Shown: positions 40,680-48,481 of the stretch, one piece after another | Position numbering within the stretch: position 1 is the first letter of the stretch | Layout of the letters: each line of letters opens with the position of its first letter | Assembly (NCBI RefSeq): GCF_003205615.1 | Contig: NZ_PYBV01000016.1 | Coordinates: 8,289-72,288, forward strand | DNA from: Micromonospora arborensis | GTDB lineage: Bacteria; Actinomycetota; Actinomycetes; Mycobacteriales; Micromonosporaceae | Direction of reading: 5' to 3' | Length of the DNA stretch: 64,000 nucleotides | Translations under genes and position numbers: made by a program | Notes under the pieces: generated by a model | The model's input: the letters and a program-made list of their open reading frames with translations, nothing else | Told to the model about the DNA's origin: nothing | The model's database searches: none

Positions 40680-41600
40680 GTGGAGCTGCAACCGGGCCGC
40701 GAGGCCGTCGTCCGGGTCGCGGTGGCAACACTGTGGACCTCACCCGAGGCGGTCCGTCCGGTCGACCGCCCGGCGCTGACCACCGGAGCCGACATCCCGG
40801 CCTGGGTCTCCGGTCTGAACACCGACCAGCAGGTCGGCGAGTGCGTGCTGAGCCAACTCCTGCTCGGCGAGCGGGTGCTCGTCAGCGAGGTGCGCCCGGA
40901 CGGCTGGGCCCGGGTCGTCGCCGTCGAGCAGCCAGCAGCCAAGCTGGACCCGCGCGGCTACCCGGGTTGGCTCCCCGCCGACCAGCTGACCACGGTCGAC
41001 CCGGCCACTCGCACCGACCACCCGCTGGTGGTCGACGCCACCGTCACCGGGCTGCACGCCGAGCCGAGTGGCCCGGTGGTGCTGCCCGGCGTGGTCGTCG
41101 GCACCCGCCTGGCACCGGCCGGCCCCGCGCGCGACGGCTGGCGGCCGGTACACGTCCCCGGGCGGGCCGCGCCACTCTGGCTGCTCGACAACCACCTGAC
41201 CCCGGCCCCGGCCGCGTCGCCGGCCGCCGAACAGGCGCTCGCGGTGGCTCAGCGGCTGCTGGACGTGGTCTACATCTGGGGCGGTCTCTCCGCACACGGC
41301 ATCGACTGCTCGGGGCTCGTACACCTGGCCTGGCGGCGATTCGGGGTGCTGCTGCCCCGCGACGCCGACGACCAGGCCGTGGCCACCACCCCGCTGACGC
41401 TGGGCGCGGAACGCCCCGGTGATCTCTACTTCTTCGCCCGGCCCGGCCGCAAGATCCACCACATCGGCATCGTCACCGCCACGCCCGGCGACGACGGTGA
41501 GCGGCGGATGCTGCACGCCTGCTACCGGCGGCGGCGGGTCATCGAGGAGCCACTGCCCGCCGATCGGACCGCCACGCTGGTCGGCGCACACCGGGTCTGA
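40680..41600 (+). CDS. NlpC/P60 cysteine peptidase, YkfC-like
   Basis: The 306-residue protein has two bacterial SH3-like modules in the N-terminal 180 residues and a C-terminal NlpC/P60 domain: catalytic Cys in AHGIDCSGLVHLAWRRFG (about 209), catalytic His in KIHHIGIVTA (about 260), and a third polar residue shortly after. There is no signal peptide, which suits a cytoplasmic gamma-D-glutamyl-L-diamino-acid peptidase of peptidoglycan recycling, as in YkfC. The GTG start at 40680 follows GGGGTTGAC. It is co-directional with the epimerase gene. Confidence 0.9.
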   Translation: MELQPGREAVVRVAVATLWTSPEAVRPVDRPALTTGADIPAWVSGLNTDQQVGECVLSQLLLGERVLVSEVRPDGWARVVAVEQPAAKLDPRGYPGWLPADQLTTVDPATRTDHPLVVDATVTGLHAEPSGPVVLPGVVVGTRLAPAGPARDGWRPVHVPGRAAPLWLLDNHLTPAPAASPAAEQALAVAQRLLDVVYIWGGLSAHGIDCSGLVHLAWRRFGVLLPRDADDQAVATTPLTLGAERPGDLYFFARPGRKIHHIGIVTATPGDDGERRMLHACYRRRRVIEEPLPADRTATLVGAHRV

Positions 41601-41630
41601 CCGGTCGGGCGCGCATCTGCGCCCGACCGG
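41601..41630. terminator. Bidirectional terminator between NlpC/P60 and terC
   Basis: A perfect 12-bp stem, CCGGTCGGGCGC (41601-41612) with GCGCCCGACCGG (41619-41630), has a 6-nt loop. It fills the gap between convergent stops. Confidence 0.85.
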
Positions 41631-41637
41631 TGCCCGG

Positions 41638-42636
41638 TCAGCGTCGGGCGTCGGCCAACTCGCGGCGTCGGTCCCGGGAGGACTTGATCAGGCTGGCGGC
41701 GGTGGCGACACCCAGGGTGCCGATGATGACCAGCAGCGACAGCCAGATCGGGATGTGCGGCGCCCAGCCGACGTGCTCGCCACCGTTGACGAACGGCAGG
41801 TTGTTGTCGGCCAACGCCTCCAGCACCAGCTTCACCCCGATGAAGCCGAGCACGACGGCCAGGCCGTAGCTCAGGTAGATCAGCCGGTCGAGCAGGCCAC
41901 CGAGCAGGAAGTAGAGCTGACGGAGGCCCATCAGCGCGAAGACGTTCGCGGTGAAGACCAGGTACGGCTCCTGCGTGATGCCGAAGATCGCCGGGATCGA
42001 GTCCAGGGCGAAGATCAGGTCCGTGGTGCCGATCGCGATCATCACGATCAGCATCGGGGTGAACAGTCGCCTGCCGGTCGCGTGGGTGGTGAGCTTCGCG
42101 CCGTCGTACTCCTTGGAGATCGGCAGCGCCTTGCGGCTCCACCGGATCAACACGTTCTCGGAGAACTCGTCCTCGTCCGGCTCACCCTGCCGGGCCAGGT
42201 TGACCGCTGTGTAGATCAGGAACGCGCCGAAGATGTAGAAGACCCAGGAGAACTGCGTGATCAGCGCCGCACCGGCGGCGATGAACCCGCCGCGCATCAC
42301 CAACGCCAGCACGATGCCGACGAGCAGCACCTTCTGCTGGTACTGCCGGGGCACCCCGAAACGGGCCATGATGATCACGAAGACGAAGAGGTTGTCCACC
42401 GAGAGGCTGTACTCGGTGAGCCAGCCGGTGTAGAACTGCCCCGCCGGGCTGGCGCCCGAGGTCAGCCAGACACCCGCCCCGAAGAGCAGGGCCAGCCCGA
42501 CGTAGAAGGCGACCCAGAGGCTCGATTCCCGCACACTCGGCTCGTGCGGACGCCGACCGATGATCAACAGGTCGACGAACAGGACCGCAGTCAGTGCGAC
42601 AAGCGTCCCCGCCCACACCAATCCGGACACGTCCAA
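41638..42636 (-). CDS. terC: TerC/Alx-family membrane protein (probable Mn2+ exporter)
   Basis: The 332-residue protein has about nine hydrophobic segments and TerC signatures: TEYSLSVDNLFVFVIIM (with the ion-binding-type Asp/Asn) and TTDLIFALDSIPAIFGITQEPYLVFTANVFALMGLRQLYFLL. Members such as Alx and MeeF/MeeY export manganese. The 5' leader contains a probable yybP-ykoY Mn2+ riboswitch, which strongly supports that role. The start is a TTG at 42636, preceded by GGAGG with 8-nt spacing. Confidence 0.92.
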   Translation of the reverse strand: MDVSGLVWAGTLVALTAVLFVDLLIIGRRPHEPSVRESSLWVAFYVGLALLFGAGVWLTSGASPAGQFYTGWLTEYSLSVDNLFVFVIIMARFGVPRQYQQKVLLVGIVLALVMRGGFIAAGAALITQFSWVFYIFGAFLIYTAVNLARQGEPDEDEFSENVLIRWSRKALPISKEYDGAKLTTHATGRRLFTPMLIVMIAIGTTDLIFALDSIPAIFGITQEPYLVFTANVFALMGLRQLYFLLGGLLDRLIYLSYGLAVVLGFIGVKLVLEALADNNLPFVNGGEHVGWAPHIPIWLSLLVIIGTLGVATAASLIKSSRDRRRELADARR

Positions 42637-42716
42637 CGTTCATTCCTCCGGCAGACACGCGGCGTCGGGCACACCGTACGCCCCCGGAAGGGCCGGCGTG
42701 CCGCTGTCGCTCACTC

Positions 42717-42860
42717 TGGTGACTGTCGGAGGTCTCTTCCGCCGCCGCCCCTCGTCGGGGTGGCGACCTACGGGGCCGGGTCGGGGCGCCGTGGTTCCGG
42801 CGCTCGACCGTGCTGACGACTCCGTCGCGGGGGAATACTCCCCTCCTCGGTGACCATTGT
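42717..42860 (-). promoter_or_regulatory. Probable yybP-ykoY manganese riboswitch
   Basis: On the minus strand the terC leader contains GGAGGGGAGTATTCCCC (42847-42831), followed by GACGGAGTCGTCAGCACGG and ending in AAGAGACCTCC (42738-42728). The GGGAGTA ... GAGACC pair closing a basal stem (GGAG/CTCC) is the hallmark of yybP-ykoY aptamers, in which L1 and L3 bind Mn2+. The RNA lies about 90 nt before the terC TTG. A GC-rich hairpin between them, near 42657-42708, could be the expression platform. A covariance-model search would settle the call. Confidence 0.8.
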
Positions 42861-43118
42861 TGCCCACCACGCCCCGTGATCACACCCCGGGCAGCCGGTG
42901 GCACTGACCACCCGTCGGCGGGGAACAACGGACGCGGCACACCCGCTACGCCGTCCTAGGAGGCTAGTGCGAGTCGGGCCGGCGATCGGGCCGGCGACAC
43001 GCTGCCCCGGTAGCGCTCCTCCCGCCCATGATCACGATGCCCACCCCAGGGGTACCGTCGACACCGGAACCGACCCCGCGTCGCCGCCGACCCTGCCCAC
43101 CGTGGGAGGCTTTCCGGC
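42861..43118. other. Divergent promoter region between the terC leader and the ABM gene
   Basis: About 260 nt without a gene. It should contain the promoter of the riboswitch RNA (minus strand) and that of the ABM-domain gene (plus strand). I see no repeat, hairpin of note or clear promoter hexamers. Confidence 0.4.
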
Positions 43119-43412
43119 ATGGTGCTTGAGGTCGCGTTGATCGACGTACTGCCCGGACACGAGGACGCGTTCGCCGCCGCGTACGCCGAGGGTCACCCCG
43201 TGCTCGCCGGGGCAACCGGCTGCCGGTCGGTGCGGATGACCCGGGGAATCGAGTCCCCGACCCGCTTCGTGCTGCTGGTCGAATGGGACTCGGTCGAGGC
43301 ACACGAGGAGAACTTCCGGGCCACCGAGCGGTTCGAGAAGTGGCGGGCGTTGATCGGGCCGCACTTCGCCGGGCCGCCCGTGGTCGAGCACTTCCTCGAC
43401 GTGCCGGCCTGA
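43119..43412 (+). CDS. Antibiotic biosynthesis monooxygenase (ABM)-domain protein
   Basis: The 97-residue protein has a dimeric ferredoxin-like ABM fold: MVLEVALIDVLPGHEDAFAAAY, GCRSVRMTRGIESPTRFVLLVEWDSVEAHEENFR, and the terminal FAGPPVVEHFLDV. Members include cofactor-less oxygenases and haem-degrading proteins, but most are unassigned. GGGAGGC lies 8 nt before the ATG. It is a single gene that converges on the XRE regulator gene, so no pathway can be inferred. Confidence 0.87.
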   Translation: MVLEVALIDVLPGHEDAFAAAYAEGHPVLAGATGCRSVRMTRGIESPTRFVLLVEWDSVEAHEENFRATERFEKWRALIGPHFAGPPVVEHFLDVPA

Positions 43413-43523
43413 GCGACGCTGTCGTACCCCGCGGTTATCGTGCCGTGCGCACGCGCCGGCCGCCGGTCCCGACGGGCTCGGGGGCGCCGGGCCCGGTGGC
43501 CGCGCGGCGTGCCGCACTGGGCC

Positions 43524-44381
43524 TTACTCGCCGGCGCGGCGGGCCAGCGCGGTGACCGTCTCCTCCGCTGACAGCGCGGCCGCCAGCAGCGCCTCGGTCA
43601 TCCGCTCGTAGCGGTCGATGTCGAGCACCGTGGCCAACCGCACGTCGGTGGTCAACGCCTCGATCATCACCGTCCGCGGGTCCGCCGGGTCGGGAAAGGC
43701 ATAGCAGGAGTACGGCGTGAGCGGGTGCAGCCCGCCACCGGCCGCCCCGGGTGGCAGCAGCCGCACCGTGACATGGGACAGCCCGGTCACGGTGACCAGG
43801 TGCCGCAACTGCTCCCGCCAGACCGCGACCGGCAGGTCACCCGGGTCGCAGACGGCCGAGGCGAGCACCGCGGTGTAACGCGGCGGGTAGGCCCGCCTCA
43901 GCACCTCCTGCCGCAGCGCCCGGGCGCGCACCTCCGCCTCCACGTCGACCTCCGGCGTGAGCTGGGCACCGGCCGCGACCAGAACCCGGGCGTACGCGGG
44001 CGTCTGGAGCAGCCCCGGCACGACCGTCGGCTGGTACTCGACGATGTCGGCGGCACCCGCCTCCAACTCGGCGTAGGTGCGCTGTCGTTCGCTCATCTCG
44101 CCCAGCGTCTTCCACCAGCCTCGGCTGGTCGCCGCGTCCCGAGCGATCACGATCAACGCGTCCCGGGCGGGCGGCGGCACCTTGTAGATGTCCAGCAGAT
44201 CGAGCACATCGGCCAGGTCCGGGCGGCTCTGACCCAGCTCGATGCGGGACAGTTTCGACGTCGAGGCCCAGCCCAGCCGGTCGCAGACCTGCTCCAGGGT
44301 CAGCGCCTCGCGCCGACGTAGTTGGCGCAGTTCTGCGCCCAGACGTGCACGTCGAATGACAGGACTCGTTGGCAACGGCAT
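43524..44381 (-). CDS. XRE-type regulator with DUF5753 (Scr1-like)
   Basis: The 285-residue protein has an N-terminal helix-turn-helix (LGAELRQLRRREALTLEQVCDRLGWASTSKLSRIELGQSRP, about 14-54) and a C-terminal DUF5753 domain (IVEYQPTVVPGLLQTPAYARVLV and the ALVEALTTDVRLATVLDIDRYERMTEAL-like end). Such actinobacterial regulators are usually paired with a DUF397 gene, but none is visible on either side. GGGGAGG precedes the ATG. Target unknown; an effect on development or antibiotic synthesis is typical of relatives. Confidence 0.9.
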   Translation of the reverse strand: MPLPTSPVIRRARLGAELRQLRRREALTLEQVCDRLGWASTSKLSRIELGQSRPDLADVLDLLDIYKVPPPARDALIVIARDAATSRGWWKTLGEMSERQRTYAELEAGAADIVEYQPTVVPGLLQTPAYARVLVAAGAQLTPEVDVEAEVRARALRQEVLRRAYPPRYTAVLASAVCDPGDLPVAVWREQLRHLVTVTGLSHVTVRLLPPGAAGGGLHPLTPYSCYAFPDPADPRTVMIEALTTDVRLATVLDIDRYERMTEALLAAALSAEETVTALARRAGE

Positions 44382-44513
44382 CCCGGCCTCCCCATCGAGG
44401 GAGACTACGCAGGACGATCACCCAGTGCAATAGCTCGCTCGCTCACCGCAATCAGGTCATTCGGCGCGGGCCTGGCCGAGTCCCGGTGCCAGCCATGCCG
44501 AACGTCCGAGCCT

Positions 44514-44587
44514 GATCCACTCCGCCTCGCCGATATGACGGTATCCGCGAGGCCGGATGCCGCCACATCGGCGACCTAGAGTCGATC
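44514..44587. repeat. 74-nt near-palindromic repeat, copy B (most diverged)
   Basis: It begins GATCCACTCC and ends GTCGATC, with the conserved TCGCCGATATGACGGTATCCGC and GGATGCCGCCACATCGGCGA segments; the length, 74 nt, is the same as copies A and C. It lies between the XRE gene start (44381) and the VOC gene stop (44615), so the right end is 28 nt from that stop. More arm mismatches than the other copies suggest an older insertion. Confidence 0.85.
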
Positions 44588-44614
44588 TTTGGCGAACCGG
44601 ACAAGTGTGCCCAC

Positions 44615-44983
44615 TCAGGGCCGGTAGGTGCCGAAGGCCCAGACGTTTCCAGCCAGGTCGCGGGCGGCGTAGTCACGGGAGCCGTAGTCGGTGTCGAACG
44701 GCTCTCGGGTGATCTCGGCACCGGCCGCGCGGGCCTGGGCGCAGTGGGCGTCGACGTCCGGCACCGCCACGTAGACCAGCCAGTCGTCGTCGGCCGGCCT
44801 GGGCTTCGCGTCGGCCCGACCGCCCAGCATGATCATGCCGGTGTCGAGGACGAGTTCGGCGTGCGCGACAGTGCCGTCCGGCGCCTCGTGCACGGCGTGC
44901 ACCTGGAAACCGAAGGCGGAGCAGAGCCAGTCGATTGCGGAGCGGGGGTCGGGGTAGCGGAAGACGGGATAGACGGTTCGCAT
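44615..44983 (-). CDS. VOC/glyoxalase-like domain protein
   Basis: The 122-residue single VOC module (betaalphabetabetabeta repeats) has VYPVFRYPDPRSAIDWLCSAFGFQVHAV, ELVLDTGMIMLGGR, VYVAVPDVDAHCAQARAAGAEITREPFDTDYGSRDYAARDLAGNVWAFGTY. It is similar to PhnB-like or bleomycin-resistance-like proteins. The typical metal residues are incomplete, so an enzymatic or binding role is undetermined. It lies 75 nt after an AraC-family regulator gene on the same strand and probably is co-transcribed. Confidence 0.87.
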   Translation of the reverse strand: MRTVYPVFRYPDPRSAIDWLCSAFGFQVHAVHEAPDGTVAHAELVLDTGMIMLGGRADAKPRPADDDWLVYVAVPDVDAHCAQARAAGAEITREPFDTDYGSRDYAARDLAGNVWAFGTYRP

Positions 44984-45058
44984 GACCTGATTCTGCGGCA
45001 GGCGACCCTGCTCCGGATTGGACGAATGTGACCTCGGCGGGTCGCCAACCGAGCGGTG

Positions 45059-45997
45059 TCAGCCGGCCGACGACCGGTCGGCGAGCAGCGCGGCCGGAGT
45101 CGCCCCCGCGAACTGATGGAAATCCCGGATCAGGTGGGACTGGTCGTAGTAACCGCATCGTGCCGCCACCGCGGCCCAGTCGACGGCCCGGGTCGCGCCG
45201 GGCGACCCGGCACCAGCGGCGGACTGCCCGGCACCGTACGCGGACTGCCCGGCACCGGTCGGCGGCCCGGCGCCCGCCCCGGCCACCGCGTTCGCCCCGA
45301 CGGTTGCGCCCGGTTCGGTCAGCGCCGCGTACGCCTGCTGGAAGCGCAGCAACCGGGCGACCATCTTGGGCGGCAGCCCGACGTCCTGCCGGAACCGGGA
45401 CGCGAGGTGCCGCCGGCTCCAGCCCAGTTCGTCGGCGAGCACACCCACACCTTCCTGCCCACCGCTGGCGACGAGCCACCGCCACGCCCAGTCCAGCCGG
45501 GCGTCCACCGGTGGGGACGACGCCAACCGGCCGGCGAGCACCCTGTCGAGCAGGGCGAACCGTTCCGGCCAACCCGCCGCCTCGGCGAGCCGGCAGCGCA
45601 GCCGATCCAGCCAACGGCCCGGGAGCTGCCCGACGCCCACGGCCCGGTTGGTCAGCTCGCTGAGCGGCAGACCGAGGAGCCGGCGGGCGGTCAGCGGGGC
45701 GAGCAGCAACTCGACGCCCTCCCCCACACCCACCGTGCGTGTGGCGCACCAGCCGTCGAAGGTGCCGGCCACGAACGAGTCGACCTTCGTGGCCCCGCGC
45801 TCCGCGCTGCGCGGGTCGGTCACGTCCAGCGGAGCGCCCCAACCCAGGATCAGCACCACGAAGACGCCCGCCGACTCCCGGCGGACCAGCGGCACGTCGG
45901 CCCGTTCCCGATAGCCGACGTACCTGTCGACGAACGGGCGCAGCCGGACGTCGGGCAACCCAAGAACCATCTCCCCGACCGGTGCCGCCGCCGTCAA
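45059..45997 (-). CDS. AraC-family regulator with a low-complexity insert between its HTH motifs
   Basis: The 312-residue protein has an N-terminal sensor-like domain (DUF6597-type), followed by the C-terminal AraC DNA-binding region. The first helix-turn-helix (GVGVLADELGWSRRHLASRFRQDVGLPPKMVARLLRFQQAYAAL, about 180-226) and second (VDWAAVAARCGYYDQSHLIRDFHQFAGATPAALL, about 272-306) are separated by about 45 residues of Gly/Ala-rich repeats. In typical AraC proteins the two motifs are joined by one helix. The insert is encoded by three 21-nt tandem repeats (45208-45270). Probable partner: the VOC gene downstream. Confidence 0.85.
   Translation of the reverse strand: MTAAAPVGEMVLGLPDVRLRPFVDRYVGYRERADVPLVRRESAGVFVVLILGWGAPLDVTDPRSAERGATKVDSFVAGTFDGWCATRTVGVGEGVELLLAPLTARRLLGLPLSELTNRAVGVGQLPGRWLDRLRCRLAEAAGWPERFALLDRVLAGRLASSPPVDARLDWAWRWLVASGGQEGVGVLADELGWSRRHLASRFRQDVGLPPKMVARLLRFQQAYAALTEPGATVGANAVAGAGAGPPTGAGQSAYGAGQSAAGAGSPGATRAVDWAAVAARCGYYDQSHLIRDFHQFAGATPAALLADRSSAG
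45208..45270. repeat. Three in-frame 21-nt tandem repeats inside the AraC gene
   Basis: Units start at 45208, 45229 and 45250, each beginning CGGCACC and ending near GGACTGCC. They encode GAGQSA-type repeats in the linker of the AraC regulator. The 21-nt period keeps the frame, so copy-number change would alter only linker length. Confidence 0.9.
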
Positions 45998-46073
45998 CCT
46001 CGCCCGCCCTCCGCGTGCCCCGGCCGACCGCGCCCGAGCGGAACGCTCGTCGTGGCCGGCCGGGTGGTGGCCG

Positions 46074-48182
46074 TCACTTCACACCAGCGGCGTCCATGCC
46101 GCGCAGCTCCTTCTTCAGGTCGGAGACCTCGTCACGGATCCGGGCCGCCAGCTCGAACTGCAGCTCGCGGGCAGCGGCCAGCATCTGGTCGCTGAGCTCC
46201 TGGATGAGCTGGGCGAGGTCGGCGCGGGCCATCCCCTCCCGCGAGGTGGTGGTGGCGGCGGACCGGCTCCGGCTGCGGGTCTCCTTGACCGGCGCCTTGC
46301 CACGGGAAAGCTGACGCACCGCGCCCCCGACCCGGGAGTTTTCGGTGTCCTCGGCCTCGCGGTAGATGTCGTCCAGGATGTCGTGGATCTTCTTACGCAA
46401 CGGCTCCGGGCTGATCCCGTGCGCCTCGTTGTGCGCGATCTGCTTGGCCCGGCGCCGATCGGTCTCGTCGATCGCCGCCGCCATCGACGGGGTGATCTTG
46501 TCGGCGTACATGTGGACCTGACCGGAGACGTTACGGGCGGCCCGCCCGATGGTCTGGATCAGCGACCGGCCGCTGCGCAGGAAGCCCTCCTTGTCGGCGT
46601 CGAGGATCGCCACCAGCGACACCTCGGGCAGGTCCAGACCTTCACGGAGCAGGTTGATGCCGACCAGCACGTCGTACTCGCCCTTGCGCAACTCGCGCAA
46701 CAGCTCCACCCGGCGCAACGTGTCGACCTCCGAGTGCAGGTAGCGCACCCGGATGCCGTTCTCCAAAAGGTAGTCGGACAGGTCCTCGGCCATCTTCTTG
46801 GTCAGCGTGGTGACCAGGACCCGCTCGTCGCGATCGGTGCGGAGTTTGATCTCGTGCATCAGGTCGTCGATCTGGCCCTTGGTCGGCTTGATCACGACCT
46901 CCGGGTCGACCAGACCGGTGGGTCGGATGACCTGCTCGACGAACTCGCCCTGGGCCTGCTCCATCTCCCACGTCCCGGGGGTCGCGGAGAGGAAGACCAT
47001 CTGACCGACCCGCTCCAGGAACTCGTCGAAGCGCAGCGGCCGGTTGTCGGCCGCGCTGGGCAGCCGGAAACCGTGGTCGATCAGCATCCGCTTGCGGGAC
47101 GCGTCGCCCTCGTACATGCCGCCGATCTGCGGGATGGTCACGTGCGACTCGTCGACGACGGTGAGGAAGTCGTCGGGGAAGTAGTCGAGCAGGCAGTGCG
47201 GCGGGCTGCCGGGCAGCCGCCCGTCCATGTGCATCGAGTAGTTCTCGATGCCGGAGCAGAAACCCACCTGCCGCATCATCTCGATGTCGTAGGTGGTGCG
47301 CATGCGCAACCGCTGCGCCTCCAGCAGCTTGCCCTGCCGCTCCAGCTCGGCCAGCCGCTCGGCCAGCTCGACCTCGATGTCACGGATCGCCCGCTCCATC
47401 CGCTCCGGACCGGCCGCGTAGTGCGTGGCCGGGAAGATCACCAGCTGGTCGACCTCGCGGACCACGTCACCGGTCAACGGGTTGAGGTAGTAGAGCTTCT
47501 CCACCTCGTCACCGAACAGCTCGATGCGGACCGCCAACTCCTCGTACGCCGGGATGATCTCCAGCGTGTCGCCGCGAACCCGGAAGGTGCCGCGCTGGAA
47601 GGCCATGTCGTTGCGGGTGTACTGGATGTCGACCAGCCGGCGCAGCAACTGGTCACGGTCGAGCTCCTGGCCGACCTGCACCTTTACCGCCCGGTCGAGG
47701 TATTCCTCCGGGGTGCCCAGGCCGTAGATCGCCGAGACGGTCGCCACCACGATCACGTCGCGGCGGGTGAGCAGCGACATCGTCGCCGAGTGCCGCAGCC
47801 GCTCGACCTCCTCGTTGATCGAGGAGTCCTTCTCGATGTAGGTGTCGGTCTGCGGGATATACGCCTCAGGCTGGTAGTAGTCGTAGTACGAGACGAAGTA
47901 TTCGACCGCATTGTGCGGCAGCAGCTCACTGAACTCCTTGGCCAGCTGCGCACAGAGCGTCTTGTTCGGGGCGAGCACCAGGGTCGGGCGCTGCAGCCGC
48001 TCGATCAACCACGCCGTGGTGGCGCTCTTGCCGGTGCCGGTCGCACCGAGCAGCACGGTGTTGCGGTCGCCACGCCGAACCCGGCGCTCAAGATCATCGA
48101 TAGCTGCGGGTTGGTCGCCGGCCGGCTGGAAGTCACTGACGACCTGGAAGCGGCTGTCGAGCCGGGGAATGTCGAGCGCCAT
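46074..48182 (-). CDS. uvrB: Excinuclease ABC subunit B
   Basis: Helicase-like central subunit of nucleotide excision repair that verifies damage and recruits UvrC. The 702-residue protein has Walker [12 protein letters not shown] (about 46-56), the beta-hairpin region [21 protein letters not shown] (about 95-115), DEAD-like motif [19 protein letters not shown], motifs V/VI ([38 protein letters not shown]) and a C-terminal UVR domain ([35 protein letters not shown]). Length is normal. It is monocistronic here. No LexA box is visible in the 75 nt to 48257. Confidence 0.98.
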   Translation of the reverse strand: MALDIPRLDSRFQVVSDFQPAGDQPAAIDDLERRVRRGDRNTVLLGATGTGKSATTAWLIERLQRPTLVLAPNKTLCAQLAKEFSELLPHNAVEYFVSYYDYYQPEAYIPQTDTYIEKDSSINEEVERLRHSATMSLLTRRDVIVVATVSAIYGLGTPEEYLDRAVKVQVGQELDRDQLLRRLVDIQYTRNDMAFQRGTFRVRGDTLEIIPAYEELAVRIELFGDEVEKLYYLNPLTGDVVREVDQLVIFPATHYAAGPERMERAIRDIEVELAERLAELERQGKLLEAQRLRMRTTYDIEMMRQVGFCSGIENYSMHMDGRLPGSPPHCLLDYFPDDFLTVVDESHVTIPQIGGMYEGDASRKRMLIDHGFRLPSAADNRPLRFDEFLERVGQMVFLSATPGTWEMEQAQGEFVEQVIRPTGLVDPEVVIKPTKGQIDDLMHEIKLRTDRDERVLVTTLTKKMAEDLSDYLLENGIRVRYLHSEVDTLRRVELLRELRKGEYDVLVGINLLREGLDLPEVSLVAILDADKEGFLRSGRSLIQTIGRAARNVSGQVHMYADKITPSMAAAIDETDRRRAKQIAHNEAHGISPEPLRKKIHDILDDIYREAEDTENSRVGGAVRQLSRGKAPVKETRSRSRSAATTTSREGMARADLAQLIQELSDQMLAAARELQFELAARIRDEVSDLKKELRGMDAAGVK

Positions 48183-48481
48183 GCCAACAACGGTACGCCG
48201 GAGGTCCGACAGGAACGGCCGTCACGCCAGGTAGGTGATCGGCTTCAATATTTCCATTGTGTGGCCCATGTGACCGGGACTACCCTCTCCATGTAGGCCG
48301 CTCGCGGCGGCCGACCGGGCCGGTGGCCAGGCCGTCATCACGGCCGGCCGCCCCCGGCACTGCGGTCGCAGCACCCGGCTCGTCCGGCGTGCGCACCCGT
48401 GTGGTCGCGCTCGAGGCGCAGACCGGCCGCCGCGAGCGCCCCTGCTCGTCACCCCGGTGCCTCCCCGCCCGTTTCATCTCC
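48183..48481. other. Divergent region between uvrB and the repeat-rich membrane protein
   Basis: About 300 nt. An AT-rich patch (TTCAATATTTCCATT, 48243-48257) probably belongs to one of the two divergent promoters. An open frame continues upstream of 48482, but its translation is Arg/Pro-rich and starts at a TTG with no ribosome-binding site, so I treat it as non-coding. Confidence 0.4.

Noticed and set aside
46383-48296. Long plus-strand open frame opposite uvrB
   Set aside because: Antisense to a full-length, motif-complete uvrB; same compositional artefact.
48257-48481. N-terminal extension of the repeat-rich membrane protein to a TTG at 48257
   Set aside because: No ribosome-binding site, Arg/Pro-rich translation, and the TTG lies in an AT-rich probable promoter patch. 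The GTG at 48482 is preferred, though not certain.
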